Source of the DNA: Rhizobium deserti
Lineage (GTDB): Bacteria; Pseudomonadota; Alphaproteobacteria; Rhizobiales; Rhizobiaceae
Direction of reading: 5' to 3'
Length of the DNA: 64,000 nt
Assembly: GCF_004358025.1 (NCBI RefSeq)
Contig: NZ_SMTL01000007.1
Span: 62,001 to 126,000, forward strand
Below are positions 1 through 8,629 of the stretch, one piece after another. The position numbers were made by a program, and so were the translations under genes. The number at the start of each line of letters is the position of its first letter. Within the stretch, counting starts at the first letter, position 1. The notes under the pieces are model-generated. The model was given only the letters and a program-made list of their open reading frames with translations. It was not told the origin of the DNA and made no database searches.

Positions 1-68
1 TTGTCTTAGTCGTAGCTTAGGCGAAGCTGCTCCAAGAGAGGCAAACGTACGCAATATCCACACGACCT

Positions 69-1595
69 GTGCGGGAACATCTTTCTGAGGTGGGCATTCC
101 GCCTTTGAGCATAGCGCGATCGAGGTTGGAATTGAGACTGATAGGCGGCGGGAAATGTGCGGAGCTGGTTCGAAGCTTCGACTGGGGAGAAAGTCCGCTT
201 GGATATCCCAACGACTGGCCGGTGGAGTTGCAGACACTCGTCGCGGTGATGCTCGGCTCGCTCCAGCCAATGCTCATCGTCTGGGGTCCCAAACAGATCA
301 CGCTATACAACGACGGATACGCCGCGATGTGCGGCAACCGCCATCCGCAGGCGTTCGGGCGCCCGTTCGGTCAATTGTGGCACGACATCTGGGATCAGGT
401 AGAACCGATAATCTCGGCTGCCTATGCGGGTGAAGGCACCTCGATGGACGACATCGCTTTCACGATGCATCGAAAGGGATACCCCGAGGAAACCCACTTC
501 TCGTTTTCCTACACACCCGTGCGTGATCCCTGGGGAACCGTGCTGGGTATGTTCTGCGCCTGCAACGAAACGACCGCCGAGGTTATCGCGCGACGCGATC
601 GGGAGGAGCAGCATGACAGGCTACTGCGCATACTGGAAGTATCTCCGGGCGGCATTGCGACCCTTCGGGGTCCCGACCACGTGTTCGAGTTCGCCAACGA
701 GGAATATTACGCCCTGATTGGGATGGGCCGTGAGATCGTGGGCAAGACGGTTGCCGAAAGCCTGTCCGAAGTGGTGCGCCAGGGCTTCATCGAGATACTT
801 GACGGCGTGTATAGTTCGGGCGAACCGTTCGTAGCCAGAGGAGTACCGATAGAACTCAATCGTGGACCCCTCGGAGAGCCGCAGGAGCGAATCATCGACT
901 TCACCTACCAGCCGATGAGCGACAGATCGGGACAAGTATCCGGCATCCTGGTGCAGGCGCTCGACGTCACCGAACGAATGGACGAGGCTAAACGAGTGGA
1001 GCTGGTCGCGAATGAACTTGGACATCGCCTCAAGAACCAGCTGGCAATGGTTCAGGCGATCGCCTCGCAGACACTGCGCAACGCGAAAGACCTTCGGACG
1101 GCCAGACGGGTTCTGTCCGAACGGATAGGCGTGCTCAGTGCCGCCCACGACACCGTGGTCCAGGGCGGTCCTGGGAGCTCCAGAGTCCGCAGACTGGTCA
1201 ATCAGATGCTCGCCGTTCACGACGATGCTGCGCGACCGAGGTTCGAGGTGTCGGGGACTAACGTTCGGATCGGCTCGCGGCCATCGTTGTCCATGTCTCT
1301 GATCCTGCACGAGCTTGCCACGAACGCGTTCAAATACGGGGCGCTTTCGGTGCCGGACGGTCGGGTTGAGCTCAAGTGGGATGTCGTTGGGCTACACAAA
1401 GACCGTTTCGAGTTGACCTGGATCGAGAGCGGTGGCCCACCGGTCGAGGTCCCCAGTATCGAAGGATCGGGCTCGCGCCTGATTAAGGCGGGATTGGCGG
1501 GTGCGGCTGACAACCGCGTGGAAATCTACTATGAACCTGCCGGCCTGCGTTGCGTCGTGTCAGCCGATCTCTCAAGTTTCCAGCAAGAGCACTGA
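69..1595 (+). CDS. HWE-family sensor histidine kinase with N-terminal sensor and PAS domains
   Basis: This is a soluble cytoplasmic histidine kinase; no membrane segment is visible. Residues about 15-165 form the GAF/PAS-like sensor block common in front of alphaproteobacterial HWE kinases, with FDWGESPLGYPNDWP near its start. Residues about 178-305 form a second PAS domain. The phosphoacceptor lies in the HRLKN box (His319). The N-box LILHELATNAFKYG and the WIE motif (W-x-E) that gives the HWE family its name follow. A single-domain receiver starts one base after the stop codon, so the two are very likely a cognate pair in one operon. The GTG start at 69 is the first in the frame; the upstream promoter is mostly outside the window. 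The signal sensed is unknown. Confidence 0.88.
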   Translation: MREHLSEVGIPPLSIARSRLELRLIGGGKCAELVRSFDWGESPLGYPNDWPVELQTLVAVMLGSLQPMLIVWGPKQITLYNDGYAAMCGNRHPQAFGRPFGQLWHDIWDQVEPIISAAYAGEGTSMDDIAFTMHRKGYPEETHFSFSYTPVRDPWGTVLGMFCACNETTAEVIARRDREEQHDRLLRILEVSPGGIATLRGPDHVFEFANEEYYALIGMGREIVGKTVAESLSEVVRQGFIEILDGVYSSGEPFVARGVPIELNRGPLGEPQERIIDFTYQPMSDRSGQVSGILVQALDVTERMDEAKRVELVANELGHRLKNQLAMVQAIASQTLRNAKDLRTARRVLSERIGVLSAAHDTVVQGGPGSSRVRRLVNQMLAVHDDAARPRFEVSGTNVRIGSRPSLSMSLILHELATNAFKYGALSVPDGRVELKWDVVGLHKDRFELTWIESGGPPVEVPSIEGSGSRLIKAGLAGAADNRVEIYYEPAGLRCVVSADLSSFQQEH

Positions 1596-1596
1596 A

Positions 1597-1980
1597 ATGG
1601 GTTCATTCAAACCGAGGCTGCTCGTTGTCGAAGATGATGGTCTGATCCGTCTGGACCTCGTCGATATGCTCTCCGACCAGGGCTACGTTGTCGACGAGGC
1701 GTCGACGGCGGACGAAGCTCTCCTGGTGCTAGGAGAGACGGGCGGTTTCGAGGCCGTGCTAACGGACATCGACATGCCGGGGACGATGAGCGGTCTGGGC
1801 CTCGCCAACCTGGCCTTCGAACGCTGGCCCTCAATGAAGATCGTCGTGATCTCGGGTCGCTACAACCCGGCCGCGGGAGTACTTCCGCCAGGGGCGAGAT
1901 TTCTCGCCAAGCCGCTTTCCGAGCCATTGCTCCAGCGCACCCTGACTGAGGTCGGGGTAGCCTCTCCATCTTCCGATTAG
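1597..1980 (+). CDS. Single-domain response regulator (cognate of HWE kinase)
   Basis: This is a stand-alone CheY-like receiver of 127 residues. The acidic pair EDD lies near residue 12, the phosphoacceptor is Asp57 in LTDIDMPG, and the conserved Lys is in FLAKPLSEP. There is no DNA-binding output domain. The ATG at 1597 is chosen over upstream in-frame codons because it follows the kinase stop directly and because the receiver fold starts right after it (KPRLLVVEDD). Such receivers next to HWE kinases usually act as phosphate sinks or relay proteins in stress or light signalling. The output partner is not visible here. Confidence 0.88.
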   Translation: MGSFKPRLLVVEDDGLIRLDLVDMLSDQGYVVDEASTADEALLVLGETGGFEAVLTDIDMPGTMSGLGLANLAFERWPSMKIVVISGRYNPAAGVLPPGARFLAKPLSEPLLQRTLTEVGVASPSSD

Positions 1981-2096
1981 GCCCTCTTGCAGACAAGCGG
2001 CGCCTCGCTGTTCCGTACGCCGCTGAAATTGCGTGACAGCAAGATCAATTGGCCTATTGTCCCGCAAATCCTTCAATCACTTCCATGGAGTTTCAG

Positions 2097-2336
2097 ATGC
2101 CCAACTCCACCTCTCCTTACCTTCCCTCTCAACGCGACCTTCGACGCACGCTTGAGCAGATGGCATGGCATTTTTCACCCGACAAGACGACAATGCGCGC
2201 CCTTGTCGAATGCACCATCGCAATCGTGGCCGACGATCCATTCAATCGGCAGAGACTGCCGATCGACGAGGCCCTCTTTCTGACGATGCGACGCGCCTTC
2301 CAGGATGAATTCAGCCGAGCGCGCGTCAACCTGTGA
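2097..2336 (+). CDS. Small conserved-looking hypothetical protein
   Basis: This 79-residue protein of unknown function is rich in charged residues. It appears mostly helical, with TLEQMAWHFSPDKTTMR in the first half and an acidic and arginine-rich C-terminus. The ATG at 2097 is preferred because GGAG lies six bases upstream; an in-frame ATG at 2085 has no such site. No membrane segment or motif was recognised. Confidence 0.5.
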   Translation: MPNSTSPYLPSQRDLRRTLEQMAWHFSPDKTTMRALVECTIAIVADDPFNRQRLPIDEALFLTMRRAFQDEFSRARVNL

Positions 2337-2455
2337 CGGGGGCATCCATCGGGTGCTACACAGGCACGCCCGGGCTCTTGCGGCTTGTTATCGCTTAACT
2401 AAATCCTGTTTTGTCCTCACGGATTTCTGTTCCAGTGGAAGTTTTGGAGACAGCG

Positions 2456-2815
2456 ATGATGATTGAAAACTCGCTTGCGAATACCTCCGACGGCAATGCG
2501 GACGCGCTCTCGGTTTCGCATTTCCTCCAGCCCTATCGCCACTTCCGAACGCCCGCCGATGTCGTTAACTCGTCCCTGCCGACGGCGGAGCAACGAGCCG
2601 TGCTGGCATCGTGGGCTTCGGACTTGTTCGCCGTCGAATCCGCTCCGCTCCTCCGGCATCCGCCAGAACTTCCGGATGCCGTCAGGTACTCGGATGTCGT
2701 CGCAGCACTGAAGTCGCTGGATGAGCTGCTACGTCTGTCTATATGGCCAGCCGTGCAGGCCGGGCATCACGGCGACGGGAAGAGGCGAGTGGAGCCAGCT
2801 GCCAGAAGGCGCTGA
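2456..2815 (+). CDS. Hypothetical protein (119 aa)
   Basis: The protein is soluble, with no recognised domain. Its middle (PYRHFRTPADVV, then LPTAEQRAVLASWASDLFAVESAPLLRHPP) looks like a small family seen beside stress genes in rhizobia, where the HFRTPADVV and QRAVLASWASD motifs recur; this is recalled, not searched. The C-terminal 25 residues are basic and low-complexity. ATG 2456 is chosen because GGAG precedes it at a workable distance. It is convergent with the phospholipase D-like gene that follows. Confidence 0.6.
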   Translation: MMIENSLANTSDGNADALSVSHFLQPYRHFRTPADVVNSSLPTAEQRAVLASWASDLFAVESAPLLRHPPELPDAVRYSDVVAALKSLDELLRLSIWPAVQAGHHGDGKRRVEPAARRR

Positions 2816-2865
2816 AGGAGGGCGAATCGATCACCGATACCGGAAACCCTCACGACCTGAAAAGA

Positions 2866-4311
2866 TCAGGCGTGGGTGTAGCGTCGACGGCGCAGGTATC
2901 CCGACATCCTTTTCGCAACTCCCATCGGTCTCTCCGGATCGGCGACATCGGAATCCGCGAGTGCTTCCTCGGCAGCGGTCAGTTCCCTCATCTGGACCTC
3001 CACGAGACCGCGGCTGTCGGAACGGTTGAGCGATTCGATCGCGTGGATCAGAGACCCGTGTTTCTCGAGTTCCATCTTTACGGCAGAAGGGTCGCACCCA
3101 ATATGTTCGGCGACGAGCTCGTTGCGGTACGCGGAAATTTTCTCGGATACTTCGTCGCCGCTCACTGACGCCTCGACAATGACGTCGCTCTCCGTATCGT
3201 ACCCCATGGACCGGTTGTTTAGGTTGGCCGATCCCAGCTTCAAAACGAGGTCGTCCGCGATCATGATCTTGGCGTGGACGTAAATCGATGTCCGCGCATC
3301 GTTCACCGGATATAGAATTCTGAATCGGCCATAGCTGTCTGCTTGTTTGACCAGATGCATGAGCTTGATGCGAGCCGTGTCCATGAACTGGGCCTCAAGC
3401 CAGCCCTCCGCGCCCTCGGGGTTGATCACGACGATTTCGGGACCTTCTTCCTCGCCTAGCCGCTTGGCAATCGCCTCGGCGACGACCCGCGAGGCGAAAT
3501 ACTGGCTCTCGATGTAGAGCGTCTTTCTAGCGGCCCTTATCATAGCGAGCTTGGCCGCCTCGATCTCGCTGACCTGCTGCTGCCCCTCGTATTCGGGCAG
3601 GGTCCGTGCGATCGCGATACCGACATCGCGGAGATCGACATGTAGATCGTCGGGCCACGGATCGGAGGCCGTTTCGACAGGATCGAGCTTCTCCTTAGTC
3701 GCATGCTCCCATCTGACACGAGCCAGTTCCCCGAGAGTTGCCGCAGCCGGGCCCGAGAAGCACGTCGTCGCATCGTGCCACGGACCCTGCGCGAACCCCA
3801 TAGGTGAGCGCCTGCGCTTGTCGTTCTCGACGTGGTCGCGCGTGTCCCAGCGGCCGACGGTCATGTCGATCCCGCCGCAGAAAGCCACTTTATCGTCGAT
3901 GATGAGGAGCTTCATGTGGTGGGCGGACAGCGATGGATGCGCGCCGTCGAGCTTGAGCTGGACCCGCTTCGAGAACATCCAGCTCAACACGTAGAACGGG
4001 GTTTCGCCTCGGGTGATCGAATTGATCATGCCGATATCCCATTTCAGGATTCGGATGTTCAGCCCATCCCGCCGCTTCGCCAGCCAATTGAGGAAGCTCC
4101 CCAGTTTCTGAGGGGCGTCGTCCTTGGGTTGCTCTGTAACCAGATCGATCCTCGTGTCGAAATCCCAGCCAACCATCATGATCGACCGCTCCGCTTTCAG
4201 CATCGCACTGCGCGCATGTTCGAAGAATCCGGCGGCATCGACGATAACTGTCGCACGTTCGGCTTTGCGGATTCGCCAGCACGTTTCGCCTTCGACAAGT
4301 ATTGATGTCAT
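2866..4311 (-). CDS. Phospholipase D-like protein (two HKD motifs)
   Basis: The 481-residue protein belongs to the PLD/cardiolipin synthase superfamily. Two HxKxxxxD motifs are visible: HMKLLIID in the first half, followed by a GGID stretch, and HAKIMIAD in the second half, followed by GSANLNNRSMG. Both catalytic half-sites look intact. No signal peptide or transmembrane anchor is obvious, so it is probably not a canonical membrane-anchored cardiolipin synthase. It is divergent from the DedA gene at 4509, an association often seen in alphaproteobacteria and consistent with a role in membrane lipid turnover. The substrate is not predictable. Confidence 0.85.
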   Translation of the reverse strand: MTSILVEGETCWRIRKAERATVIVDAAGFFEHARSAMLKAERSIMMVGWDFDTRIDLVTEQPKDDAPQKLGSFLNWLAKRRDGLNIRILKWDIGMINSITRGETPFYVLSWMFSKRVQLKLDGAHPSLSAHHMKLLIIDDKVAFCGGIDMTVGRWDTRDHVENDKRRRSPMGFAQGPWHDATTCFSGPAAATLGELARVRWEHATKEKLDPVETASDPWPDDLHVDLRDVGIAIARTLPEYEGQQQVSEIEAAKLAMIRAARKTLYIESQYFASRVVAEAIAKRLGEEEGPEIVVINPEGAEGWLEAQFMDTARIKLMHLVKQADSYGRFRILYPVNDARTSIYVHAKIMIADDLVLKLGSANLNNRSMGYDTESDVIVEASVSGDEVSEKISAYRNELVAEHIGCDPSAVKMELEKHGSLIHAIESLNRSDSRGLVEVQMRELTAAEEALADSDVADPERPMGVAKRMSGYLRRRRYTHA

Positions 4312-4508
4312 TCACGGTTCCCCTATGTCGCCTACCGATATAGGGGCGGCGCTACGCCCGTCGATAGCTCCGCACAAAAGTCCCTCAAGCTCTCAAACGT
4401 CAGAGTCACCATCTCCAATTGTCGGGACCAAAAATGATATCTAGCAGCAGGGCGACCGATGGGGTTTGGGACGAACGAAGAACTCGGTGCGTGAGGGAGC
4501 GCTGATCT

Positions 4509-5102
4509 GTGGAGGCATTCGTTCAAGCGACAATGGAGCGTTTCGGCGCGCTCGGAATCGGACTTCTGATGTTTCTCGAAAACATCTTTCCGCCTATCCC
4601 GTCGGAACTGATCATGCCTTTGGCAGGCTATCTTTCGACGCAAGGGGACATGGGCATTGTCACCGTGATTGCGGCCGGATCGACCGGGTCGCTGTTGGGC
4701 ATCATGCCGTGGTATTTCCTGGCCCGAAAGGTGGGTGCGGAAAAACTCAAGGCGTTTGCGGCCAAGCACGGCCGATGGCTGACCATGTCGCCGACCGATA
4801 TCGACACTGCGAGCGATAGATTTCGGGAACACGGAAACATATCGGTGCTCGTCGGACGCCTGATCCCCACCGTGCGGACGCTGATTTCCGTCCCTGCTGG
4901 CATCGCGAGGATGCCGTTCTGGCAGTTCTGCGTGTTCTCGGCGGTGGGAAGCGTGATCTGGACAGCTACCTTAGCTCTGGCCGGGTACGGCTTGGGACAA
5001 GCCTACGAGACGGTGAAGAACTACGTCGATCCGATAGCCACGACCGTGCTGTGCCTGCTGATCATCGCATACCTTTATCGTGTCATCACCTTCAAACGTT
5101 GA
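4509..5102 (+). CDS. DedA-family inner membrane protein
   Basis: This 197-residue integral membrane protein has about five hydrophobic segments. The DedA/SNARE-associated signature is present: ENIFPPIPSELIMPLAG near residue 24, and the conserved arginine and glycine region GRLIPTVRTLISVPAGIARM. It starts at GTG 4509, preceded by the purine-rich GAGGGAGCG. DedA proteins act as phospholipid or undecaprenyl-phosphate flippases and proton-dependent transport factors. It is divergent from the PLD-like gene, so the two may share a lipid-related role. Confidence 0.88.
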   Translation: MEAFVQATMERFGALGIGLLMFLENIFPPIPSELIMPLAGYLSTQGDMGIVTVIAAGSTGSLLGIMPWYFLARKVGAEKLKAFAAKHGRWLTMSPTDIDTASDRFREHGNISVLVGRLIPTVRTLISVPAGIARMPFWQFCVFSAVGSVIWTATLALAGYGLGQAYETVKNYVDPIATTVLCLLIIAYLYRVITFKR

Positions 5103-5192
5103 GGTAATTGAACCTTCTTGCTGTGAACCGCTTGTCCCGGAAGCGGGGTATCGCGGTTGTGGTAGCTCTCGGACACACCGCAGGAGATTCCG

Positions 5193-5492
5193 ATGCACTT
5201 GATCCAGATTCTGCTTCCGTTACCGGGCGACGGAGAAAGTTCCAGCAAGCTGTTTCTCGAGGTCCGCGAGGAGCTAGCGACGCGCTTCGGCGGCCTGACT
5301 TTCTACCGCAACGCGCCCGCGGAGGGACTTTGGAAGGACGGAGGCGAATTGGAGGAGGACGCGATCGTGGTCGCGGAAGTCATGGCGGACGAACTGGACC
5401 GCGACTGGTGGGCTAGCTACAGGGTCGAACTAGAGCGTCGCTTCCAGCAGGACGAGATCGTCGTCCGCTCACTGTCGGCGGAGCGTCTGTAG
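5193..5492 (+). CDS. Conserved hypothetical protein (99 aa)
   Basis: This small soluble acidic protein has no recognised domain. The N-terminus (MHLIQILLPLPG) looks like a beta strand, followed by an alpha/beta pattern and a DWWASYRVELERRFQQDEI helix. AGGAG lies seven bases before the ATG. It converges with the receiver gene on the other strand with a one-base gap. A similar layout (a short dimeric alpha/beta fold of about 95 residues) is frequent in rhizobial stress loci, but no function can be given. Confidence 0.65.
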   Translation: MHLIQILLPLPGDGESSSKLFLEVREELATRFGGLTFYRNAPAEGLWKDGGELEEDAIVVAEVMADELDRDWWASYRVELERRFQQDEIVVRSLSAERL

Positions 5493-5493
5493 A

Positions 5494-5868
5494 TCAGGCG
5501 GCGAATGATCTTATCGAGTCCACGAGGTTCTTGAAGTCGTAGGGCTTGGTAAAAAACACCGCGCCTGGGGAGAGATCGGTAGCTCTCGGCCTCACCATTC
5601 CCGAAGTGATGATCACTCCGATCCGCGGCCACCGTTCCGAGATGAGGCGCGACAGGGCCATGCCGTCGACCTTGCCGGGCATGTTGACATCCGTGAACAC
5701 GACGTCGATGTCGCTCCTCCCCGAAAGTACGGCCAACGCCTCGTCTCCGCTCCCCGCCTCGAGCGTCGCGAACCCGGTGTCGCCGACGTAGTCCGCAACG
5801 CCCATGCGTATAAGGGGCTCGTCCTCGACAATGAGGACCATCGTTTTACCTGTAGCAGTCTCGTTCAT
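5494..5868 (-). CDS. Single-domain response regulator
   Basis: This is a CheY-like receiver of 124 residues with the acidic pocket VEDE (residues 15-18), the phosphoacceptor Asp60 in FTDVNMPG, and the conserved Lys in FFTKPYDF. There is no output domain. The start at 5868 is chosen over the longer frame (to 5901) because an AAGGGGAAG ribosome site sits just upstream. A near-consensus EcfG promoter lies about 100 bases upstream, so the gene may belong to the general stress regulon. It resembles the receiver at 1597 in type and could compete for the same kinase. Confidence 0.85.
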   Translation of the reverse strand: MNETATGKTMVLIVEDEPLIRMGVADYVGDTGFATLEAGSGDEALAVLSGRSDIDVVFTDVNMPGKVDGMALSRLISERWPRIGVIITSGMVRPRATDLSPGAVFFTKPYDFKNLVDSIRSFAA

Positions 5869-5963
5869 TCTTCCCCTTATCCCAAATCCCCGGCAGTTCA
5901 TGTCGCCGATACGACTAATGCGCTCTGCAGTTGTGACCCATCCCGGCGGGCCGTGCGCCTACG

Positions 5964-5988
5964 AACTCCGAAGCTTGACTTGTGTTCC
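5964..5988 (-). promoter_or_regulatory. Candidate EcfG-type promoter (minus strand)
   Basis: Read on the minus strand this is GGAAC-N16-AGTT. It matches the alphaproteobacterial general-stress sigma factor consensus (GGAAC, 16-17 bases, CGTT) at all but one position. It points toward the receiver gene ending at 5494. Confidence 0.45.
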
Positions 5989-6043
5989 GAAGCCTTCCTG
6001 TCGTCATGGCGCTTACGGATGGCCGGCGGCTCCAGGCATATTC

Positions 6044-6068
6044 GGAACTTGTGATGGACCAAGGCGTT
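6044..6068 (+). promoter_or_regulatory. EcfG-type general stress promoter (GGAAC-N16-CGTT)
   Basis: GGAAC at 6044-6048 is followed by 16 bases and CGTT at 6065-6068, a perfect match to the EcfG consensus. It lies 45 bases before the ATG of the membrane-protein pseudogene at 6113. Confidence 0.65.
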
Positions 6069-6112
6069 ACCGGCGCACTCACGAGTTCGTGAATAATGGC
6101 TGGAGGAAACCA

Positions 6113-7021
6113 ATGACCATCCCCGTATCAACCCACCTATCTCACGAAACCCATGGCAGCGCGTCGGCGACCGCGGCTTACAACAAGGTCAGCTGAGGCG
6201 CGATTTTCGCTGGCGTAGCGATAGCGCTTGCCGCCCAGTTCCTTCTCAATCTGCTCGGTGTCGGGATCGGCGCAGCCGTTCTTGACCCCGCGACATCCGA
6301 CAATCCGGACGCAAGCTCGTTTTCCATCGGCGGCGGCATCTGGTTCGTAGTCGCGGGAATCATTGCATCGTTTCTCGGCGGCTATGTTGCAAGTCGCCTG
6401 TCGGGCCGTCCCAGCAATTCGACAGGTGGATATCATGGGCTGACAAGCTGGGCCGTCACGACGCTGGTCGTCCTCTATCTGCTGACCACCTCGGTCGGCA
6501 TGCTGATCGGCGGCGCGTTCAACGGCCTCACCAGCATCGTCAGCGGTGTCGGTCAGACCGCCGCCACCGCGGCAACGACCGCCGCGCCGGCCCTTGCCAA
6601 TTCCGCCAATCCGCTGGCGGGGATCGAACAGCAAATCCGGTCTTCGACGGGTAACGATCCGCAGGCCCTCCAGAGCGCTGCCGTGTCTTCCGTGCAGGCT
6701 CTGGTAACGGGAGACCAGGCCAAGGCCGACGAGGCCCGCGCCCGTGCCGCCGATTCGGTTGCCAAGGCTCAGGGTATCCCGGTCGATCAGGCCCGAACCC
6801 AGGTCGAGCAGTACGAGAAGACCTATCGCGAGAACATGGAGGCCGCCAAGCAGCAGGCGATCGAAGCGGCACAGACCGCGACCGCCGCGGTATCGGCAGG
6901 TGCGATCCTCGGCTTCATCGCTCTCGCCCTCGGCGCCGCCGCCGCGTGGTTCGGAGGTGTATCAGGCACCAAGAAGAACGGCCTTCTGGTCACAGCCGCT
7001 TCGGCGCGCCGCGCTGTCTAA
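6113..7021 (+). pseudogene. PhnA-like/glycine zipper-like membrane protein interrupted by in-frame TGA
   Basis: A continuous frame runs from ATG 6113, with GGAGG upstream, to 7021 except for a TGA at 6194-6196. Before the stop the frame encodes about 27 residues ending NKVS; after it comes GAIFAGVAIALAAQ. Related proteins typically have VSWGAIFAG here, so TGA replaces a conserved TGG (Trp). Downstream are three hydrophobic segments, an Ala/Thr-rich periplasmic-looking region and a final membrane segment before KKNGL. The product would be an envelope protein of the family often annotated PhnA-like or YrzE-like. Its strong EcfG promoter suggests stress induction. Readthrough, a sequencing error or true inactivation are all possible. 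Confidence 0.7.
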
Positions 7022-7035
7022 TCATCTGAATCTAA

Positions 7036-7059
7036 GACCATCGGAATTATCCGATGGTC
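7036..7059. terminator. Strong hairpin between membrane protein and YciF genes
   Basis: A perfect 10-bp inverted repeat (GACCATCGGA / TCCGATGGTC) with the loop ATTA follows the stop at 7021 by 15 bases. There is no clear T-tract, so it may be an mRNA 3'-end stabiliser or attenuator rather than a full intrinsic terminator. Confidence 0.5.
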
Positions 7060-7084
7060 ATCCCGCATTGTAAAGAAAATCATC

Positions 7085-7581
7085 ATGGCCAAGGAAATCA
7101 AGAAGCTCGACGAGCTGTTCAACGACACTCTCAAAGACGTCTATTTCGCGGAAAACAAGATCGTGGACACGCTGCCCAAGATGGAGAAAGCGGCCAAGAG
7201 CAAGGAGCTCAAGACAGCCTTCGTCAAGCATCTGGCGGAAACCAAGGTCCATGTCGAGCGCCTCGAGGAAGTCTTCAAGATCATCGGCGAAAAGCCGCAG
7301 AAGAAGACCTGTGCAGCGATACTCGGGATCACCGACGAAGGCGACGAGATCATGAAGGAATACGAAGGCTCGCCCGCTCTCGACGCGGGCCTTCTTGCGG
7401 CGGCACAGGCCGTCGAGCACTACGAGAAATGGGACGCTACGGTACGCTGCGGACGTGGGCGCTCGAGCTTGGGATGAAAGACGCCGCCAAGCTTCTGCAG
7501 ACCACGCTGGACGAGGAACAGGCAACCGATATCGCGCTGACGTCGATCGCGACCTCCGTCGTGAACCAGAAAGCCGAGTAA
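7085..7581 (+). pseudogene. YciF/DUF892 ferritin-like protein, frameshifted
   Basis: The first frame (7085 to about 7426) encodes a typical DUF892 N-terminus: KKLDELFNDTLKDVYFAENK, then helices with AVEHYE. The conserved continuation (MGRYGTLRTWALELGMKDAA through DEEQATDIALTSIA) is in another frame. The shift lies at 7427-7428, where two extra A bases follow GAG; removing them restores one 163-residue protein. DUF892 proteins form four-helix ferritin-like dimers and are induced by stress. It follows the EcfG-driven gene in the same direction. It is either decayed or a consensus error at a short A-run. Confidence 0.75.
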
Positions 7582-7633
7582 GCATCAGCGGGGACTTCGT
7601 TGAGCGGAGCCCCGCAACCTCCGCTTCTAGCCA

Positions 7634-7866
7634 TCAGGTAGAGGTTTGATCCCCCGATGCGGCGGGCCAGTCGTTCGCAGGCTCCTCGATCATTTCTTGC
7701 GTACCGTCTTCCGCCGGGTCGGGGTCTTTATCCAAAGCGACACGTAGCCGGCCAGCTCCTCGTCGACGACTGCAAAGACATCAGCTTGGCTGGCTCCCGT
7801 CACCACGGCTCTGTCCACAAGGTTCTCTAGGCCCAGCCTTACCTCGGCTTTCTAGTTATCCCCCAT
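7634..7866 (-). pseudogene. Small helical conserved protein, stop plus frameshift
   Basis: On the minus strand an excellent ribosome site (AAGGAGGAAACGG) precedes ATG 7866, but codon 5 is TAG. Beyond it the frame reads KAEVRLGLENLVDRAVVTG then ADVFAVVDEEL, and a one-base shift near 7750 is needed to continue into DKDPDPAEDG and IEEPANDWPAA. The pattern (LVDxAVxxGxxxADVxAxV, then a helix, then an acidic tail) matches a short rhizobial family and resembles the two intact neighbours at 7998 and 8233. Two lesions make real decay more likely than one sequencing error. Function unknown. Confidence 0.6.
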
Positions 7867-7917
7867 TCCGTTTCCTCCTTTTGACAGCCTTGCTGTCGGT
7901 CTCGGCCTCATCGCCTG

Positions 7918-7942
7918 AACGCTCCGAAAGCTGAAAAGTTAC
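7918..7942 (-). promoter_or_regulatory. Candidate EcfG-type promoter (minus strand)
   Basis: Read on the minus strand this is GTAAC-N16-CGTT, one mismatch from the EcfG consensus. It lies about 50 bases upstream of the small pseudogene starting at 7866. Confidence 0.4.
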
Positions 7943-7997
7943 ATATCCGCGACGGCCGGCCTTGAAGCCCGTCCCGTCGACTCGATTACATTAGGGA

Positions 7998-8246
7998 ATG
8001 ACAGATATCTCGGGTCCGAAAACGCAGACCGATTACCCCGACCGTTTTCTTAGCTGTCAGGAAGCGGTCGAAGCGGCGTTCGCGTCCCTTGCAGATCAGG
8101 CGGTGGCCGCAGGCTGGGGCGAAGCCGAAGTGGCGGCGGCCCTGGTGGATGTCGCGGACTGTCACATGCTGTCTCTGAACACGAACCTGGAAACCGAGAA
8201 GATGATCCGCGATGCGGCGTCGAGGTCGACGATCAGGAAGACGTAA
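7998..8246 (+). CDS. Small helical conserved protein (82 aa)
   Basis: This is an unknown small soluble protein. Its core reads LADQAVAAGWGEAEVAAALVDVADCHMLSL, a helix-turn-helix-like pair of amphipathic helices. The same pattern (hydrophobic helix, a Gly or Trp turn, then xEVxxALxDVAxxxL) occurs in the 73-residue protein at 8233-8454 and in the pseudogene at 7634-7866, so the three may be distant paralogues. It overlaps the convergent neighbour by 14 bases. Confidence 0.65.
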   Translation: MTDISGPKTQTDYPDRFLSCQEAVEAAFASLADQAVAAGWGEAEVAAALVDVADCHMLSLNTNLETEKMIRDAASRSTIRKT

Positions 8247-8454
8247 GCGGAGACGCTTCCTCGAGCTCGCGCTCTTCCTCGATCGCCGACAACTGGTTGT
8301 TCGCAGCGTCCATGACGGCTGTCAGGAATTCGACCCGCTGCCATCCGAGCGTATGGGCTTCCTCAAGCAAAAGCTGGACGGCGTAGTCGACGGTCTGCTC
8401 CAGTTCGACCTTGCGCTCCGGACTGTCGGGTTTTCCTGTCGGTGGGTCGATCAT
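8233..8454 (-). CDS. Small helical conserved protein (73 aa)
   Basis: An acidic small protein with core DYAVQLLLEEAHTLGWQRVEF, then LTAVMDAANNQLSAIEEE. The start at 8454 is chosen because AGGGAAAG lies just upstream and the long N-terminal extension of the frame (to 8850) is Arg-rich and antisense to the next gene. It is similar in pattern to the protein at 7998. Function unknown. Confidence 0.6.
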   Translation of the reverse strand: MIDPPTGKPDSPERKVELEQTVDYAVQLLLEEAHTLGWQRVEFLTAVMDAANNQLSAIEEERELEEASPLTSS

Positions 8455-8629
8455 CGCTTTCCCTGTCGGCTGGACGAGGACGCGGCGGACGGGTCGGGTG
8501 CTCGCCTGGCGTTTCGTTGCCCGCAGCGAGAATCGGAAAAACCGCTGCGTCCACCATCTCCGTCGTGTCCGCTTGACACGCCGCGACCTCTCGTCCGAAA
8601 CCAATTCGGCCCGTGTTGGTTCCTTTGGC

